This document shows, piece by piece, positions 62,115-64,000 of a stretch of 64,000 nucleotides of DNA. The stretch covers positions 65,375,852 through 65,439,851 of the forward strand of contig CM055099.1 of assembly GCA_029204225.1 (NCBI GenBank), read 5' to 3'. The notes under the pieces are model-generated. The model did no database searches, had not been told where the DNA came from, and was given only the letters and a program-made list of their open reading frames with translations. Each line of letters starts with the position of its first letter. Position 1 is the stretch's first letter. Source of the DNA: Diphasiastrum complanatum. Lineage: Eukaryota; Streptophyta; Lycopodiopsida; Lycopodiales; Lycopodiaceae. Made by a program: the position numbers and the translations under genes.

Positions 62115-64000
62115 TCCAGAATAAGTTCCTGTCTCTACATGAAGGCCTTGGATGTGTTGAAGACCATAACTTTGGTCTTCTCAATGTTAACTCTCAAGTT
62201 CCATCTGGTGCAGAAATTATGGAGACTGTCCAGCTGCCTTTGTAAACCCTCTCTAGTCGAGGAGACTAAAGCTACATCATCTGCATATAGGAGAATGGCA
62301 ATCAAAATATCTCCAAGCCTGCAACCTCTACCACCACTCTGCTCGATGACTCTCTCAAGCTCATCACTATATAGTCCAAATAATGTAGGTGAGAGGGAAC
62401 AACCCTGTTTCACCCCAATGGTGCTCCATATATGCTCAGAGATGCCAGCATCACCTCGAAAACATCCAAGAACTTGCTCATAAAGTGCCATCACTGCTAG
62501 AACTATGTCAGTAGAGAAGCCAAGATCACGTAGTCGCTGGATGAGAAGAAAACGTGGAACAGAATCAAAGGCTTTTTTGAAGTCAGCAAAGCAACAATAA
62601 ACCCTTTGTCTCTTATGTCTGGCTTCCTCAATAATAGCTCGAAGAGTGAAGACATGATCTGTGGTAGAATGGTGCGCAGAAAAACCGACCTGGCCCAATG
62701 CATTTAGTCTCCTAGTCTCGGCCTCAGAGCTCACCATTGACTAAAGTATAGTGCCATAAAGCTTCGCGATGACATGTCCAATCATGATAGTATGGTAGTT
62801 ACCAGGCGGGTGGCTAGGATGGGTGAGGGTATATCTGCAGCATGCATTAGAAGTTTTGATTCAAGGTCTTCTATGTCTCTAGTACGGTGGGTCTTCATTC
62901 TCTTTATGGTCTCGATGACCATTTCAGAGGTGAAGAAGGTGAATTCACTTGGATGGGGGGAGATGGAAATGGGCAAGTCAGTGGGTATGGTGTATAATGA
63001 GGTAGAGTAGGTGGCTAGACGTGTAGGTTGTCAAGCGCGAGGGATAAATGCACGCCAAAAGGCGCCTGTAGAGGAGCTAAATAGGGAAGCAACTAGGCTT
63101 CTCCCTTTTTGTTCTTCATAGGCGCGCTTTTTGCGGCGGAGTGTACGATGGAGAGATCGACGAACAGTGGGTAGAATTAATGGCTCATGTCTGCGTGCGT
63201 GTGTAACACGGAGATGGAGGGAACAACACTCATCATCAAACCATGGAGGTCGAGCAGGATGAGCTGGTGTGAATGCGTGTCGGTGGGGTGTGGATGGAAA
63301 GGAAACTAAGGCAGCTGTGTGAAGTGAGGTGGTAAGAAAACGGGCCTGTGACTCCAACAGGTTATCATGCGGGAAGTGATGGAGTAAAGACACATGGGCT
63401 TCCTGGTAAGTCTCAATGTAGGGGTGAGCGAAGGTATATCTGGGAGCACGGGCAATGGAGGAACGAGGTAAAGACCGTGAAGTTGGGACAAAGCCCAGGT
63501 GGAAGGATAAAAAGGAATGATTAGAGAGAGTAGTGGGAATGACCTCGAAGTGTGATATCAGTGGGATGAAGGATGGTGACCCCGTGAGATAGTCAACAAC
63601 AGTGTGCCCGCCACTATGAGGGTAGCATGTGTAGCTGCCTGAATCAGGCCAACAGGCTAGGCCATTATAAATGGCTATCTCGTGAGCTTCTCCTAGCTGC
63701 AACAAGTACTCATCATAACCAGTGATAGGTCCCAGTGCGTCAGCTGAAGTCCTGGTAACTCCCATATCATCACAATCAATGCCTCGTATGCGTAGCTGGT
63801 CGTCAGCATCATGGAACTCTGACTGTTACGCAGCTGTTTTGGCGTTAAAATCGCCAGTAGGAAGAATAGAGCCTCGGTCTGAGAATCTGATTATATTGTG
63901 GAGAGATCAGTGAATGGCGAGCCAATGCCCTCTATGTAAGAGGAGGACTCTGGAGGGAAGTAGCACGCAACAATGAAGCGATCTCTGACCAATCCGATAT
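62115..64000 (-). mobile_element. LINE 4, endonuclease and RT, best preserved, leaves window
   Basis: Minus-strand LINE of the same family as LINE 1. From the right: TGDFNAKTAA (about 63820-63860), GVTRTSADALGPITGY, AHEIAIYNGLACWPDSGSYT, VVDYLTGSPSFIPL and LSNHSFLSFHLG (63500-63765), then FWRAFIPRA and ISISPHPSEFTFFTSEMV. RT has VGFSAHHSTTDHVFTLRAII, YCCFADFKKAFDSVPRFLL, GVKQGCSLSPTLFGLY, then ILLYADDVALVSS with the catalytic YADD intact, and EKTKVMVFN. It breaks off at about 62120, so the RT thumb and C-terminal zinc region are missing. Frameshifts near 63030 and 62740-62780. The 5' end lies beyond 64000. Confidence 0.88.

Noticed and set aside
1-64000. tRNA or rRNA genes
   Set aside because: The tRNA-like matches seen are only the primer binding sites of LTR elements; I saw no cloverleaf or rRNA sequence.

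Overview
This is a stretch of a large, repeat-rich plant nuclear genome. It holds one recognisable single-copy host gene, on the minus strand from 39971 to about 59580: a plant ATAD5/ELG1-like PCNA-unloading AAA+ ATPase. I resolved 14 exons with phase-matched splice junctions; the start codon and 5' end were not found. Almost everything else is transposable element. The long introns, abundant Ty1/copia elements, Ty3/gypsy pieces, APE-type LINEs, and short LTR elements beside both suggest a land plant with a big genome. Fern, lycophyte or gymnosperm are all plausible, but the sequence alone does not decide.

Layout. 0-4 kb: retroelement Gag zinc knuckles, two minisatellites and an LTR remnant. 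4.25-6.1 kb: minus-strand Copia fragment (gag-PR-INT, no RT). 7.5-14.5 kb: plus-strand Copia element 'O', whose 5' LTR is split by minus-strand element 'A' (7797-13240, 5-bp TSD CATGT). A carries an intact 1007-codon ORF with Gag zinc knuckle and aspartic protease motif, followed by a long unexplained region. 14.5-17.9 kb: Copia 'B', with its RT cut out. 17.9-19.2 kb: Copia 'C', INT end plus RT. 19.2-29.55 kb: plus-strand element 'E', the sister of A. It is interrupted by two short LTR elements without pol: 'D' in its 5' LTR (19264-21752, TSD GAGAT) and 'F' in its coding part (about 25797-27937). 29.6-33.4 kb: Copia RNase H scrap, poly-C and dispersed repeats. One of these repeats is an empty paralogue of the A insertion site. 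33.5-36.1 kb: minus-strand Ty3/gypsy integrase and a probable LTR with tandem repeats. 36.2-38.3 kb: minus-strand Copia 'G'.

The ATAD5-like gene follows from right to left. Its fourth intron (47318-58164, 10,847 bp) is filled with a LINE bordered by (CT)n tracts, a second LINE split by Copia 'H', and pyrimidine microsatellites, yet the splice phase on both sides is preserved. The right end (60.7-64 kb) has a 34-bp-stem palindrome with direct repeats, a Copia INT-RT fragment 'K', and a minus-strand LINE that leaves the window.

The most interesting candidate for something undescribed is the A/E family. Two separately inserted, Copia-derived non-autonomous elements share one long coding region: Gag, protease, several hundred residues of unknown function with hydrophobic segments, and a degenerate RT-like patch. 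The copies differ partly by frame-preserving indels. A wider pattern is that at least four Copia elements here (A, B, G, H) have lost the RT core while keeping other parts.
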